DNA from: a virus
Length of the DNA: 42,144 nucleotides
Virus record (IMG/VR): IMGVR_UViG_3300036791_000945
Coordinates: 1-42,144 of that record
Strand: one strand, 5' to 3'
Below the pieces are notes generated by a model. It worked only from the letters and a program-made list of their open reading frames with translations. It had not been told where the DNA came from and did no database searches. Within the stretch, counting starts at the first letter, position 1, and each line of letters begins with the position of its first letter. This document shows, one piece after another, positions 37,311 through 42,144 of the stretch. A program made the translations under genes and the position numbers.

Positions 37311-37348
37311 GACCTGTAAGGTAGATCATTACCCAATTCGTTTTTGCT

Positions 37349-37378
37349 TTGACAGTCAATGCACCATCGCATTACAAT
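37349..37378 (+). promoter_or_regulatory. Sigma70-type promoter for a leaderless HTH gene
   Basis: TTGACA (37349-37354) and TACAAT (37373-37378) are 18 bp apart; the match is 6/6 and 5/6. The first base of transcription is expected at about 37385, which is the A of an ATG in frame with the HTH gene. The -35 box lies inside the palindrome TTGACAGTCAA, which could be an operator. Confidence 0.75.
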
Positions 37379-37384
37379 TCACAG

Positions 37385-37591
37385 ATGAATTCGATGTTCC
37401 ACATCCGCGTCAACGTGTTCAAAGTCAGCCAGCACGAGATGGCGGCGCTTGCCGGCGTTACACAGGCGACAGTCTCGAAGTGGGAGGCCGGAACGCATGT
37501 GCCGCTGAGTACGGCATTGAGGAATATCCGCCAGGCGGCCATCCGACGCGCGATTCCATGGGATGACCGCTGGTTTTTCGAACAGGCGTAA
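37385..37591 (+). CDS. Small HTH regulator, probable leaderless mRNA
   Basis: A 68-residue protein with an XRE HTH: 'VSQHEMAALAGVTQATVSKW' (residues about 13-32), then 'EAGTHVPLSTALRNIRQAAI' and a short tail ending 'PWDDRWFFEQA'. The ATG at 37385 is about seven bases past the -10 box, so the mRNA probably starts at the ATG, as for lambda cI from its maintenance promoter; the next ATG at 37394 is the alternative start. A longer frame from 37349 would begin inside the promoter and is rejected. It is the likely partner of the divergent gene at 37011. Confidence 0.75.
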   Translation: MNSMFHIRVNVFKVSQHEMAALAGVTQATVSKWEAGTHVPLSTALRNIRQAAIRRAIPWDDRWFFEQA

Positions 37592-37598
37592 CCCGATG

Positions 37599-37859
37599 TC
37601 ATTCAATAAGCTGGCGCCGCAACATCTCACGCGCCGCTACCGCGATGTCGGTATTGGCGCCGACCAGCGAATCGTACGGATGGACCGTAAGCAGCACCTC
37701 ATCGTAGACAACAAGGCCTCTGGCGTTGATGCGCGAAGAGCCCCATCCCATCTCGACGTGGCCCGGCATCTTACTCGATCGCAACCAAAGTGGTCCGGTG
37801 ACGCGGAGGAGGGGAAGGCGCGCATTGCGCCGTACATTGTGCGTCTGAAAGTCGATCAT
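37599..37859 (-). CDS. Hypothetical 86-aa protein between switch genes and RusA
   Basis: An 86-residue leftward protein that ends eight bases from the HTH gene stop (convergent). GGAGC precedes the ATG by about nine bases and the promoter candidate in 37919-37947 reads into it. 'GLVVYDEVLLTVHPYDSLVG' and 'NTDIAVAAREMLRRQLIE' look like genuine coding. No family recognised. Opposite-strand frames here are less convincing. Confidence 0.55.
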   Translation of the reverse strand: MIDFQTHNVRRNARLPLLRVTGPLWLRSSKMPGHVEMGWGSSRINARGLVVYDEVLLTVHPYDSLVGANTDIAVAAREMLRRQLIE

Positions 37860-37897
37860 TTTGAGTGCTCCGTATACTCAGCAGTTCTCCCCTAAAC

Positions 37898-37947
37898 ATT
37901 ACCGCCATTAGTAATGACACTATTCCGCGCGGAATATAACGTGTCAA
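37898..37947. promoter_or_regulatory. Divergent promoter/operator region with 16-bp palindrome
   Basis: A perfect palindrome TATTCCGCGCGGAATA (37921-37936) lies within a good leftward promoter: TTGACA (37947-37942), 17 bp, AATAGT (37924-37919). A second inverted repeat, CATTAC-N8-GTAATG, is at 37898-37917. Rightward, TATAAC (37935-37940) may be a -10 for the RusA operon but has only a poor -35 (ATGACA, 15 bp). A regulator bound here would control both directions. Confidence 0.6.
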
Positions 37948-37988
37948 TGAAATTGACCGCTGTTTGTTCTCTTGAAAGGAGTATCGGA

Positions 37989-38462
37989 ATGAGGGGGGAT
38001 GAAAAGGGGCCGTTCGGCATAATTGAAATTGCTGCGAACTTTCGAAAGTCAGAGGATACTGAAATTCCGCTGCTGAAACAAAACTTGATCGTGCTCGATC
38101 TGCCGGCCCCGCCTTCCATCAATCGCGCCGGCGCTCAATGGCGGCTCGGCAACAAGGCGTCGAAGGTAATGCGGTGGCGCCGCGCCGCCGATGCGCATCT
38201 GATCTACACGCGGCAGCACACTCTGCTACGCCAGCCGATTGTTGGTTATTTCGCCTGCGACGTGTTGTGGGATCGCCGCCTGGCCGACGAGCTGCACTCC
38301 GACATCGACAACCGCATCAAGTATTTGCTCGATTACCTGGAGCATCTGCGGCTGTTCGAGAACGATCAGAATTGCCGGTCGCTTACTGTCAACTACGGCA
38401 ATATTCCCGACGGCTGCCGGGTGCGGCTGCGGGCATATGATTGGCAATCGCAAAGAGAATAG
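37989..38462 (+). CDS. rusA: RusA-family Holliday junction resolvase
   Basis: A 157-residue protein. Residues 37-46 ('DLPAPPSINR') and 'HSDIDNRIKYLLDYLEHLRL' (103-122) followed by 'FENDQ' (123-127) match RusA, whose DxDN catalytic acids correspond to Asp105, Asp107 and Asn108, with Lys111, Asp115 and Asp126. It cuts four-way junctions, finishing the recombination begun by YqaJ and ERF. ATG at 37989 with GAAAGGAG eight bases upstream is preferred to an in-frame ATG at 37914, which lies in the promoter region. Confidence 0.88.
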   Translation: MRGDEKGPFGIIEIAANFRKSEDTEIPLLKQNLIVLDLPAPPSINRAGAQWRLGNKASKVMRWRRAADAHLIYTRQHTLLRQPIVGYFACDVLWDRRLADELHSDIDNRIKYLLDYLEHLRLFENDQNCRSLTVNYGNIPDGCRVRLRAYDWQSQRE

Positions 38463-38466
38463 GCAG

Positions 38467-38501
38467 GGCATTTTTTTTGTCCTCGGGAGGAACAAAATGC
38501 C
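38467..38501 (+). promoter_or_regulatory. Hairpin enclosing the start codon and Shine-Dalgarno
   Basis: GGCATTTTTTTTGT (38467-38480) can pair with ACAAAATGCC (38492-38501) with a small bulge, and CCT/AGG inside can pair as well, leaving CGGG as the loop. The ATG of the next gene is in the right arm and its GGGAGGA is in or beside the loop, so translation start would be masked. This resembles a start-occluding or thermosensor-like hairpin; it is inferred from complementarity only. Confidence 0.45.
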
Positions 38502-38683
38502 AACCAAGTTAGACGGGTTTCAACAAAAGTTGCACGCTCTATGGCGCACTTCACCGCGCCGGTAAGCCCTACCACGACTGTGCCGACTATCTCGCTGTAG
38601 CCGCTGACCTCGCCGGCATCCCCTTCCAAGTCGCCGCGCCACTGATCGCGGAGGCGCTGCGTGACTGCACAGAGCACGATTGA
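38497..38683 (+). pseudogene. Frameshifted small phage gene
   Basis: The ATG at 38497 has an excellent GGGAGGA six bases upstream but its frame stops after 22 codons (38565). From about 38521 the +1 frame stays open to 38683 and encodes coherent sequence ('YGALHRAGKPYHDCADYLAV', 'AADLAGIPFQVAAPLIAEAL'). Joining the first frame up to about codon 14 with the +1 frame would give a natural-looking protein of about 62 residues. A one-base insertion, sequencing or assembly error, or programmed +1 shift would explain it. Function unknown. Confidence 0.6.
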
Positions 38684-38885
38684 GGCGCTGATGTACGAGC
38701 TGCGCGACGGTCTCGGTGCGCTCGCAGAAGACGGGGCACGCGGCCGGCTCGCCAGCTGCGACCGAACTGCGGTGAAGCACGTGATGAGGCGATTGCGGGC
38801 GGGTCACCGGTTCGATCCCAAGTGGAGTGAGGCAGATGTTCAAACGCTGATGCTGGAATGGAAAAGCCTGACAGGGAGGCGATGA
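38661..38885 (+). CDS. Hypothetical 74-aa helical protein
   Basis: A GTG start preceded by GGAGG seven bases upstream; ATG at 38691 is an alternative. 'MTAQSTIEALMYELRDGLGA' and 'AVKHVMRRLRAGHRFDPKWS' are helical, the end is 'SEADVQTLMLEWKSLTGRR'. It overlaps the frameshifted gene by 23 bases and ends directly before the helicase ATG. Not recognised. Confidence 0.6.
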   Translation: MTAQSTIEALMYELRDGLGALAEDGARGRLASCDRTAVKHVMRRLRAGHRFDPKWSEADVQTLMLEWKSLTGRR

Positions 38886-40034
38886 ATGGAACAGTGGTGG
38901 GATGAATTGCCGCCGTTACCGCCGGAGTGGGAGAAGTTCATTGATGATCATGATTGCTGCAATGATCCGCCACGCAGCCGTAATGGCAACGGCATATATC
39001 AAGGCCGCGATGGCTTGCGCGAACGCAAGCGCCCGCCGGATTTGGGGTGGTGGCGCGAACGCCTAAGCGGCGATGGTTTGTGCGATCGGAGGTTTGATCC
39101 CTTGAAATATATCGTTCCGTACCTGCTGCCTGAAGGCGTCACGCTTCTGGTCGGCCGCCCGAAAATCGGCAAATCGTGGTTGCTGCAGCAGATCGCCGGC
39201 ACGATCGCCAAGGGCGATGTTACTTTGGTTGCTCCCAACGGCAATCCGCCGGCCAGCGGCGATGTGCTCTATCTGGCGCTCGAGGATAATTGGCGGCGCC
39301 TACAGCGGCGCATGACCAAGCACTATGGCGGGCTGAAGGACAACTGGCCCAAGCGCCTTGAGTTTGCGATCGAGTGGCTGCGGCTTGATGAGGGCGGGCT
39401 CGACGGCATTGGTGAGTGGTGCGCGGACAGGCCGGAACCGCGCCTGGTCGTCATCGATACGCTGGCGCGGGTGCGTGCCCCCAAGCGCGCCGGGCAGACC
39501 GATTACGAGGCGGATATGGAGGCCGCCGAGGGGCTGGTGCGGCTCTGCCGTGTGCACAGTGGCCTGTCCGTCATCGTGGCGCACCATGACCGCAAGCAAG
39601 AGGCCGGCGACGTCTACGACACTGTATCCGGCACGCTCGGCCTGCAGGGCGGCGTCGACACCATTGCGCTGCTTAAGCGGACCGGCGCCGGCACGACGCT
39701 TTATGTGCGCGGCCGTGACCTCGAGGAGGAGATCGAGAAAGCGGTCAACTTCGACCGCGACACCGCCCGCTGGCACATCCTCGGCGAGGCGACGGAGGTT
39801 TACCGGTCGAATTCGCGCAAAGCGATCCTGGACCTTCTCAAGGAGTGTGGGAGTCTTACGCCGCGCCAGCTGGCCGACCAGCTGGAAGGGATGAGCCACG
39901 CCAACGCCAAGCAGGCTCTAAATCGGTTGGCGAAGGATGGTGTGCTCGAGAATCACGGTGGGGCGTATCGCCTGCCCGGTGACACCCTGAATCCAGTGTC
40001 ACCGGCTGTCACCGGTCCTGTGTCACCGGATTAA
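38886..40034 (+). CDS. RepA-like hexameric replicative helicase/ATPase (AAA_25)
   Basis: A 382-residue protein of the RecA-fold AAA_25 group. Visible are Walker A 'GRPKIGKS' (90-97), 'YLALEDN' (129-135), Walker B 'LVVID' (187-191) and 'VAHHDRKQEAG' (231-241) as sensor. An N-terminal extension of about 75 residues and a C-terminal winged helix ('GSLTPRQLADQLEGMSHANA') flank the ATPase. It probably unwinds or loads helicase at the phage origin. The last codons ('NPVSPAVTGPVSPD') are encoded by the CGGTGACA repeats of the putative origin. No primase or polymerase domain is attached. Confidence 0.85.
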   Translation: MEQWWDELPPLPPEWEKFIDDHDCCNDPPRSRNGNGIYQGRDGLRERKRPPDLGWWRERLSGDGLCDRRFDPLKYIVPYLLPEGVTLLVGRPKIGKSWLLQQIAGTIAKGDVTLVAPNGNPPASGDVLYLALEDNWRRLQRRMTKHYGGLKDNWPKRLEFAIEWLRLDEGGLDGIGEWCADRPEPRLVVIDTLARVRAPKRAGQTDYEADMEAAEGLVRLCRVHSGLSVIVAHHDRKQEAGDVYDTVSGTLGLQGGVDTIALLKRTGAGTTLYVRGRDLEEEIEKAVNFDRDTARWHILGEATEVYRSNSRKAILDLLKECGSLTPRQLADQLEGMSHANAKQALNRLAKDGVLENHGGAYRLPGDTLNPVSPAVTGPVSPD

Positions 40035-40111
40035 CAGTTTGATTAAATTGATTTTTTTGCCGGTGACAAGTCGCGGTGACACGCGGTGACAGTGATTCCG
40101 TAGTGTCACCG
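39977..40111. other. Putative replication origin: eight mirror-arranged CGGTGACA iterons
   Basis: Motif starts (+ means CGGTGACA, - means TGTCACCG): +39977, -39997, -40007, -40021, then an AT-rich core 40029-40060, then +40061, +40074, +40084, -40104. Spacings are 20, 10, 14 | 40 | 13, 10, 20, so the right half is the reverse complement arrangement of the left half. The left half lies in the 3' end of the helicase gene, the right half in the following non-coding gap. The core contains runs such as ATTTTTTTG. This is the form of an iteron origin with an unwinding element; function is inference. Confidence 0.7.
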
Positions 40112-40144
40112 CTGCGCAATAATATTACGGAGGGGAGGTATTAG
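40112..40144 (+). promoter_or_regulatory. Short gap with strong ribosome-binding site
   Basis: CTGCGCAATAATATTACGGAG and the GGAGGGGAGG that follows lead to the ATG at 40145, giving strong translation of the next gene. No promoter is clear. Confidence 0.45.
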
Positions 40145-40360
40145 ATGACGCGCGTCAGCGATGTCCTGACCGTCTTACACCAGATCGACAGCCTGCGCGG
40201 GAAGGTCTGCGCGACCTGCAATCACTGGCAGCGGCGGGGGACCGACCCCAACGGCGAGCGCATCGGCCACTGCCTGAAGGACTATCATCCGCTCGGCGCC
40301 GATGACGGCTGCGATGATTGGCAGCCGATCCCAAGCGGTTGTACAAAGGTCCTAAAATAG
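40145..40360 (+). CDS. Small Cys-rich zinc-binding-like phage protein
   Basis: A 71-residue protein with Cys22, Cys25 (CATCNHW), Cys43 (GHC) and Cys56 (GC-DDW). The 'C-x2-C-x-W ... G-x-C ... C-x2-W' pattern is common in small proteins of proteobacterial phages and probably binds zinc. Strong GGAGGGGAGG upstream. Its neighbour at 40370 has the same pattern, so the two may be diverged duplicates. Confidence 0.65.
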   Translation: MTRVSDVLTVLHQIDSLRGKVCATCNHWQRRGTDPNGERIGHCLKDYHPLGADDGCDDWQPIPSGCTKVLK

Positions 40361-40369
40361 GTGTTTCGC

Positions 40370-40642
40370 ATGGGAACGAACATCGAACAGCCGCGCTGCG
40401 GGTCATGTCTTTGGTACGAGGCCGGCGCCGGCAATTCAGCTCACGGCCTGTGCATGCACGCGCCGCCGATGATTCAGGTGATCCTGCCGCCGCCCAATGC
40501 GGTCACCGGCAAACCGCAGCCGCCGATGGTGCAGGGGCTGCGGCCGCCGACCGCACAGAACGACCGCTGTCATCACCACACACATCACCACACACTTGCG
40601 CAAGCCGACGATAGACGTGTCGCAGGCGTCATGAAGTTTTAA
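40370..40642 (+). CDS. Small Cys/His-rich protein, paralogue-like
   Basis: A 90-residue protein with Cys10, Cys13 (CGSCLWY), Cys28 (GLCMH) and Cys67 followed by His runs ('DRCHHHTHHHTLAQADD'). Start at ATG 40370 is chosen over GTG 40361. Pro-rich middle. Metal binding is likely from the Cys/His set. It resembles the preceding gene in pattern and is convergent with the next gene; their stop codons share TTAA (40639-40642). Confidence 0.6.
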   Translation: MGTNIEQPRCGSCLWYEAGAGNSAHGLCMHAPPMIQVILPPPNAVTGKPQPPMVQGLRPPTAQNDRCHHHTHHHTLAQADDRRVAGVMKF

Positions 40643-40857
40643 CGAAATCCCAGAATGTAACGGCGGGCCGCTTCGGCATCGTTGTCGCGTATCGTCATCA
40701 TGCCGAGCATGGCCAGATACTCATTGGCCAGCTTTGTTTCGGGGTGCTTGGCGATATCAGACAGCATCGATGTGACGGCATGCTCGACCTCACCGCGATC
40801 GAGGTATTGCAGCGCGCGCTGTTTGCACCACTCAAGGTGCTCCTCCCTGGTGGTCAT
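40639..40857 (-). CDS. Conserved small phage protein (EEHLEWCKQRALQYLD)
   Basis: A 72-residue helical protein. The sequence 'EEHLEWCKQRALQYLDRGEV', 'SMLSDIAKHPETK' and 'LGMM' is a conserved small family seen in many proteobacterial prophages; the function is unknown. Its start overlaps the upstream HTH gene stop (ATGA). Confidence 0.75.
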   Translation of the reverse strand: MTTREEHLEWCKQRALQYLDRGEVEHAVTSMLSDIAKHPETKLANEYLAMLGMMTIRDNDAEAARRYILGFR

Positions 40858-41069
40858 TTGCCCATATCCCGTTTCATCGTCCAGTTCTCATCCAGCGCCT
40901 TGATCAGCAGCCCGATGGTCTGTGACATCGGGTAAGTGCCGGCGATGTAGAAGTAGATCATCCGCGGCGAGGTGCCGAGATAGTCGGCGGCCTGCCGCTT
41001 GCTGAGCCCCCATTTGCGGATGAACCGTTCCAAAGCGCCGCCGCTTACCTTAGTCTTGTGCCGCTTCAT
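40854..41069 (-). CDS. Small HTH protein
   Basis: A 71-residue basic protein with an HTH: 'FIRKWGLSKRQAADYLGTSP' then 'RMIYFYIAGTYPMSQTIGLL'. The 'S-K-RQAADYLGxSPRMIYxYxAG' pattern is a small family of phage/prophage regulators. Start at 41069 with GGAGAG upstream; a longer frame from 41135 lacks this. It may regulate this leftward operon or the adjacent origin genes. Confidence 0.7.
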   Translation of the reverse strand: MKRHKTKVSGGALERFIRKWGLSKRQAADYLGTSPRMIYFYIAGTYPMSQTIGLLIKALDENWTMKRDMGK

Positions 41070-41144
41070 GGTGTGGCTCTCCACGCAGCATGCCGTGAGG
41101 CAGGCCCCGCGGTTTCTGGTCCGCGGGGCCCCCATGTAGTAGCT

Positions 41145-41768
41145 TCAGAGAGCCGGGGTCAACTCAGCCTGTGGACGGACCTTTGGCTTACGCTTGGGCG
41201 GCACCGAGCGGCTGGCGAACTCATCCATGCGCTCGCGGATGCGCTCGCTCTCCCGCGCCATCTCCAGTTCCTCGATGTGGGCCTTGAGCTGGACGTTCTC
41301 TTTCTCCAGCACCGTTACCCGCTCGAGCGCCTTGGCGAGTTCGGCCTGCGTCTTCTGGTGCGGGGTGAGCTTGCCGGTGTCGCGGGCCGGGATCTTGGTC
41401 TCGCGCTCGAACCGGCGCAGCACCGCGGTCGGATGGTTCAGGCTCAACCGGATATTGAGCGGCAGGGTGGCGTAGAACTTCTCGATCGCCTCGCGGTTCT
41501 CCATCACCTTGATCAGCTTGGTGCGGTCCGAGCGATCGATCTCGTCGAGCCGGTACTGCTTGAGGTAGCGGCCCATGGCGGCGTTATAGGCGGCGCCGGC
41601 GGGCTGCTCGTTGGAGCCGGCCGGGAACCCGGCCTCGCACATCGCGGCTTTGCGGAAGACAACCAGGGCTTCGCCGACCTCCAGCCATTTCGACCAGGTG
41701 CGGCCCTTCTTGAGTTCCTGCCAGGCGGCGCTGGCGCGCTTGCCGAGCGCATCGAGTTGCTTGTTCAT
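41145..41768 (-). CDS. Conserved phage protein with C-terminal coiled coil
   Basis: A 207-residue protein: residues about 1-105 with 'WQELKKGRTWSKWLEVGEAL', 'YNAAMGRYLKQYRLDEIDRS' and 'VMENREAIEKFYATLPLNIR', then a coiled coil (about 135-180, 'ELAKALERVTVLEKENVQLK') and a basic end. I recognise the 'W-x-KW-x2-VGEAL ... LNHPTAVLRRF' type as widespread in Rhizobiales prophages; function unknown, possibly DNA binding. Start at 41768 is preceded by AGGGATACCAA, shared with the clamp and KOW-like genes. Confidence 0.65.
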   Translation of the reverse strand: MNKQLDALGKRASAAWQELKKGRTWSKWLEVGEALVVFRKAAMCEAGFPAGSNEQPAGAAYNAAMGRYLKQYRLDEIDRSDRTKLIKVMENREAIEKFYATLPLNIRLSLNHPTAVLRRFERETKIPARDTGKLTPHQKTQAELAKALERVTVLEKENVQLKAHIEELEMARESERIRERMDEFASRSVPPKRKPKVRPQAELTPAL

Positions 41769-41796
41769 TTGGTATCCCTTTTTTATCTGCTTCTCG

Positions 41797-41811
41797 GTAG
41801 GACCATCCTGC
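41797..41811. promoter_or_regulatory. GTAGGAT-type operator candidate
   Basis: GTAGGACCATCCTGC matches the perfect palindrome at 2911-2925 in 12 of 15 positions and lies about 30 bases before the start codon of the leftward gene (41768). Confidence 0.5.
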
Positions 41812-41944
41812 TTTGAAGCAGCTTCATAGTGTAATAGCTTCATACATAATATCAAGCGGAGTTTAGAGCAAAATATTTTTTTTCTTGGCCAGAAAGTAAT
41901 TTTTTATTTTTTTGCGGCGCCGGCGCCGGGCCGGGTTGACGCCA

Positions 41945-41959
41945 GGTTATACTGTAACC
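41945..41959. promoter_or_regulatory. GGTTAC-type operator candidate
   Basis: GGTTATACTGTAACC differs from site A at 2665-2679 only in its first base and shares the GTAACC arm of site B at 2688-2702. It contains TATACT, a -10-like sequence, though no matching -35 is seen. Confidence 0.6.
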
Positions 41960-42017
41960 AACTGCGCACATGCGTAGCGCTTATAGGACAACACTACGGC
42001 TTGTAGCATTTGGAGCC

Positions 42018-42047
42018 AAAAAAAAAGCCCGGGCTGGAAGCCCGGGC
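42018..42047 (-). terminator. Right-end copy of the clamp operon terminator
   Basis: Same hairpin as 24-52, with nine A on the plus strand (T-run leftward). It is the same genomic element seen twice because the sequence wraps. Confidence 0.9.
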
Positions 42048-42063
42048 CAAATCGACTCTGAGA

Positions 42064-42144
42064 TTACGCGGCGCGAGTTAACAGCGGCGGCGCCTTGGCA
42101 GCAAACCACCATGGCAATCGCGCCTCGAAACAATCGGGCTTGCG
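42064..42144 (-). CDS. Partial duplicate of the sliding-clamp-like gene 3' end
   Basis: The window end re-enters the clamp-like gene. Only the last 27 codons, including the stop, are present here. It is the same gene as at 69-737, cut by the end of the window. Confidence 0.9.
   Translation of the reverse strand, partial: RKPDCFEARLPWWFAAKAPPLLTRAA

Larger units (their letters stand above)
41769..41994. promoter_or_regulatory. AT-rich regulatory region upstream of the leftward gene
   Basis: About 225 bases without a gene. It holds a GTAGGACCATCCTGC operator-like site (41797-41811), two AGCTTCATA repeats (41820-41828, 41836-41844), the palindrome GAAGCAGCTTC just before them, AT-rich runs at 41870-41912, a GC palindrome CGGCGCCGGCGCCG and the site GGTTATACTGTAACC (41945-41959). 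The AT-rich tract may be an UP element; a single clear leftward promoter is not evident. Confidence 0.5.
41995..42144. repeat. Terminal direct repeat, right copy
   Basis: Repeats bases 1-149 with one extra A in the terminator's A-run. See the left copy. Confidence 0.93.

Noticed and set aside
40029-40044. TTAACAGTTTGATTAA in the origin core as a CtrA site
   Set aside because: The spacing is eight bases, whereas the CtrA consensus TTAA-N7-TTAA needs seven; a single off-spacing match is not enough.
41058-41816. Rightward 252-codon frame opposite the leftward genes at 40854-41768
   Set aside because: The leftward genes have conserved sequence and ribosome-binding sites; this frame is their complement.
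41915-41935. GC palindrome next to T-runs as a terminator
   Set aside because: The T-runs precede the hairpin on the plus strand and become A-runs on the minus strand, so it is not a terminator in either direction.
1-42144. CRISPR array, tRNA or rRNA genes
   Set aside because: No regularly spaced repeats with unique spacers and no cloverleaf or rRNA-like sequence were seen on reading either strand.

Overview
This window is the essentially complete genome of a temperate, tailed bacteriophage or prophage, most likely podovirus-like. Bases 1-149 recur at 41995-42144 with a single A-run difference (8 versus 9 A), so the sequence closes into a circle of about 41,994 bp. The DNA is GC-rich and the small accessory proteins resemble families common in alphaproteobacterial, especially Rhizobiales, prophages. 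That host guess is inference only.

Layout. (a) 1-2266, leftward: KOW-like protein, DUF932 protein and a sliding-clamp-like protein, ending at a strong terminator (24-52). (b) 2267-3054: regulatory block with a helix-turn-helix (HTH) gene and two families of operator-like repeats. (c) 3055-10810, rightward: small accessory genes, large terminase, zinc-ribbon protein, a protein carrying a capsid-like segment, portal and several tiny genes, ending at a terminator (10834-10870). (d) 10981-31977, rightward: virion module with scaffold-like protein, HNH remnant, major capsid protein, head-tail adaptor, fibre proteins, tail nozzle-like protein, a GNAT acetyltransferase, internal virion proteins and a two-helix membrane protein, ending at a terminator (32021-32066). 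(e) 32193-36834, leftward: tyrosine integrase, overlapping excisionase-like gene, ERF annealing protein, YqaJ-type nuclease and small genes, driven by a good sigma70-type promoter (36953-36982). (f) 37011-37988: immunity-like region with divergent HTH genes, one probably leaderless, and a second divergent promoter/operator region. (g) 37989-40642, rightward: RusA resolvase, a frameshifted small gene and a RepA-like hexameric helicase ATPase whose 3' end overlaps an origin-like array of eight CGGTGACA motifs in mirror symmetry around an AT-rich core. (h) 40639-41768, leftward: three small genes, then a regulatory region (41769-41994) with further copies of the same operator motifs.

How it works together. 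Integrase and excisionase-like protein with two HTH regulators indicate lysogeny. ERF, YqaJ and RusA form a recombination set (end resection, annealing, junction resolution). The phage encodes a loader-type helicase and a clamp-like protein but no recognisable DNA polymerase, primase or RNA polymerase, so it presumably uses the host replisome and transcription. The virion module has no tail tape measure/sheath set; nozzle-like, adaptor and several internal (ejection-like) proteins argue for a short tail. No endolysin is recognisable.

Most interesting: the dyad-symmetric iteron array (39977-40111), the capsid N-arm-like segment in the gene before the portal, the two shared operator families, an HNH fragment before the capsid gene, and several decayed or duplicated gene pieces.
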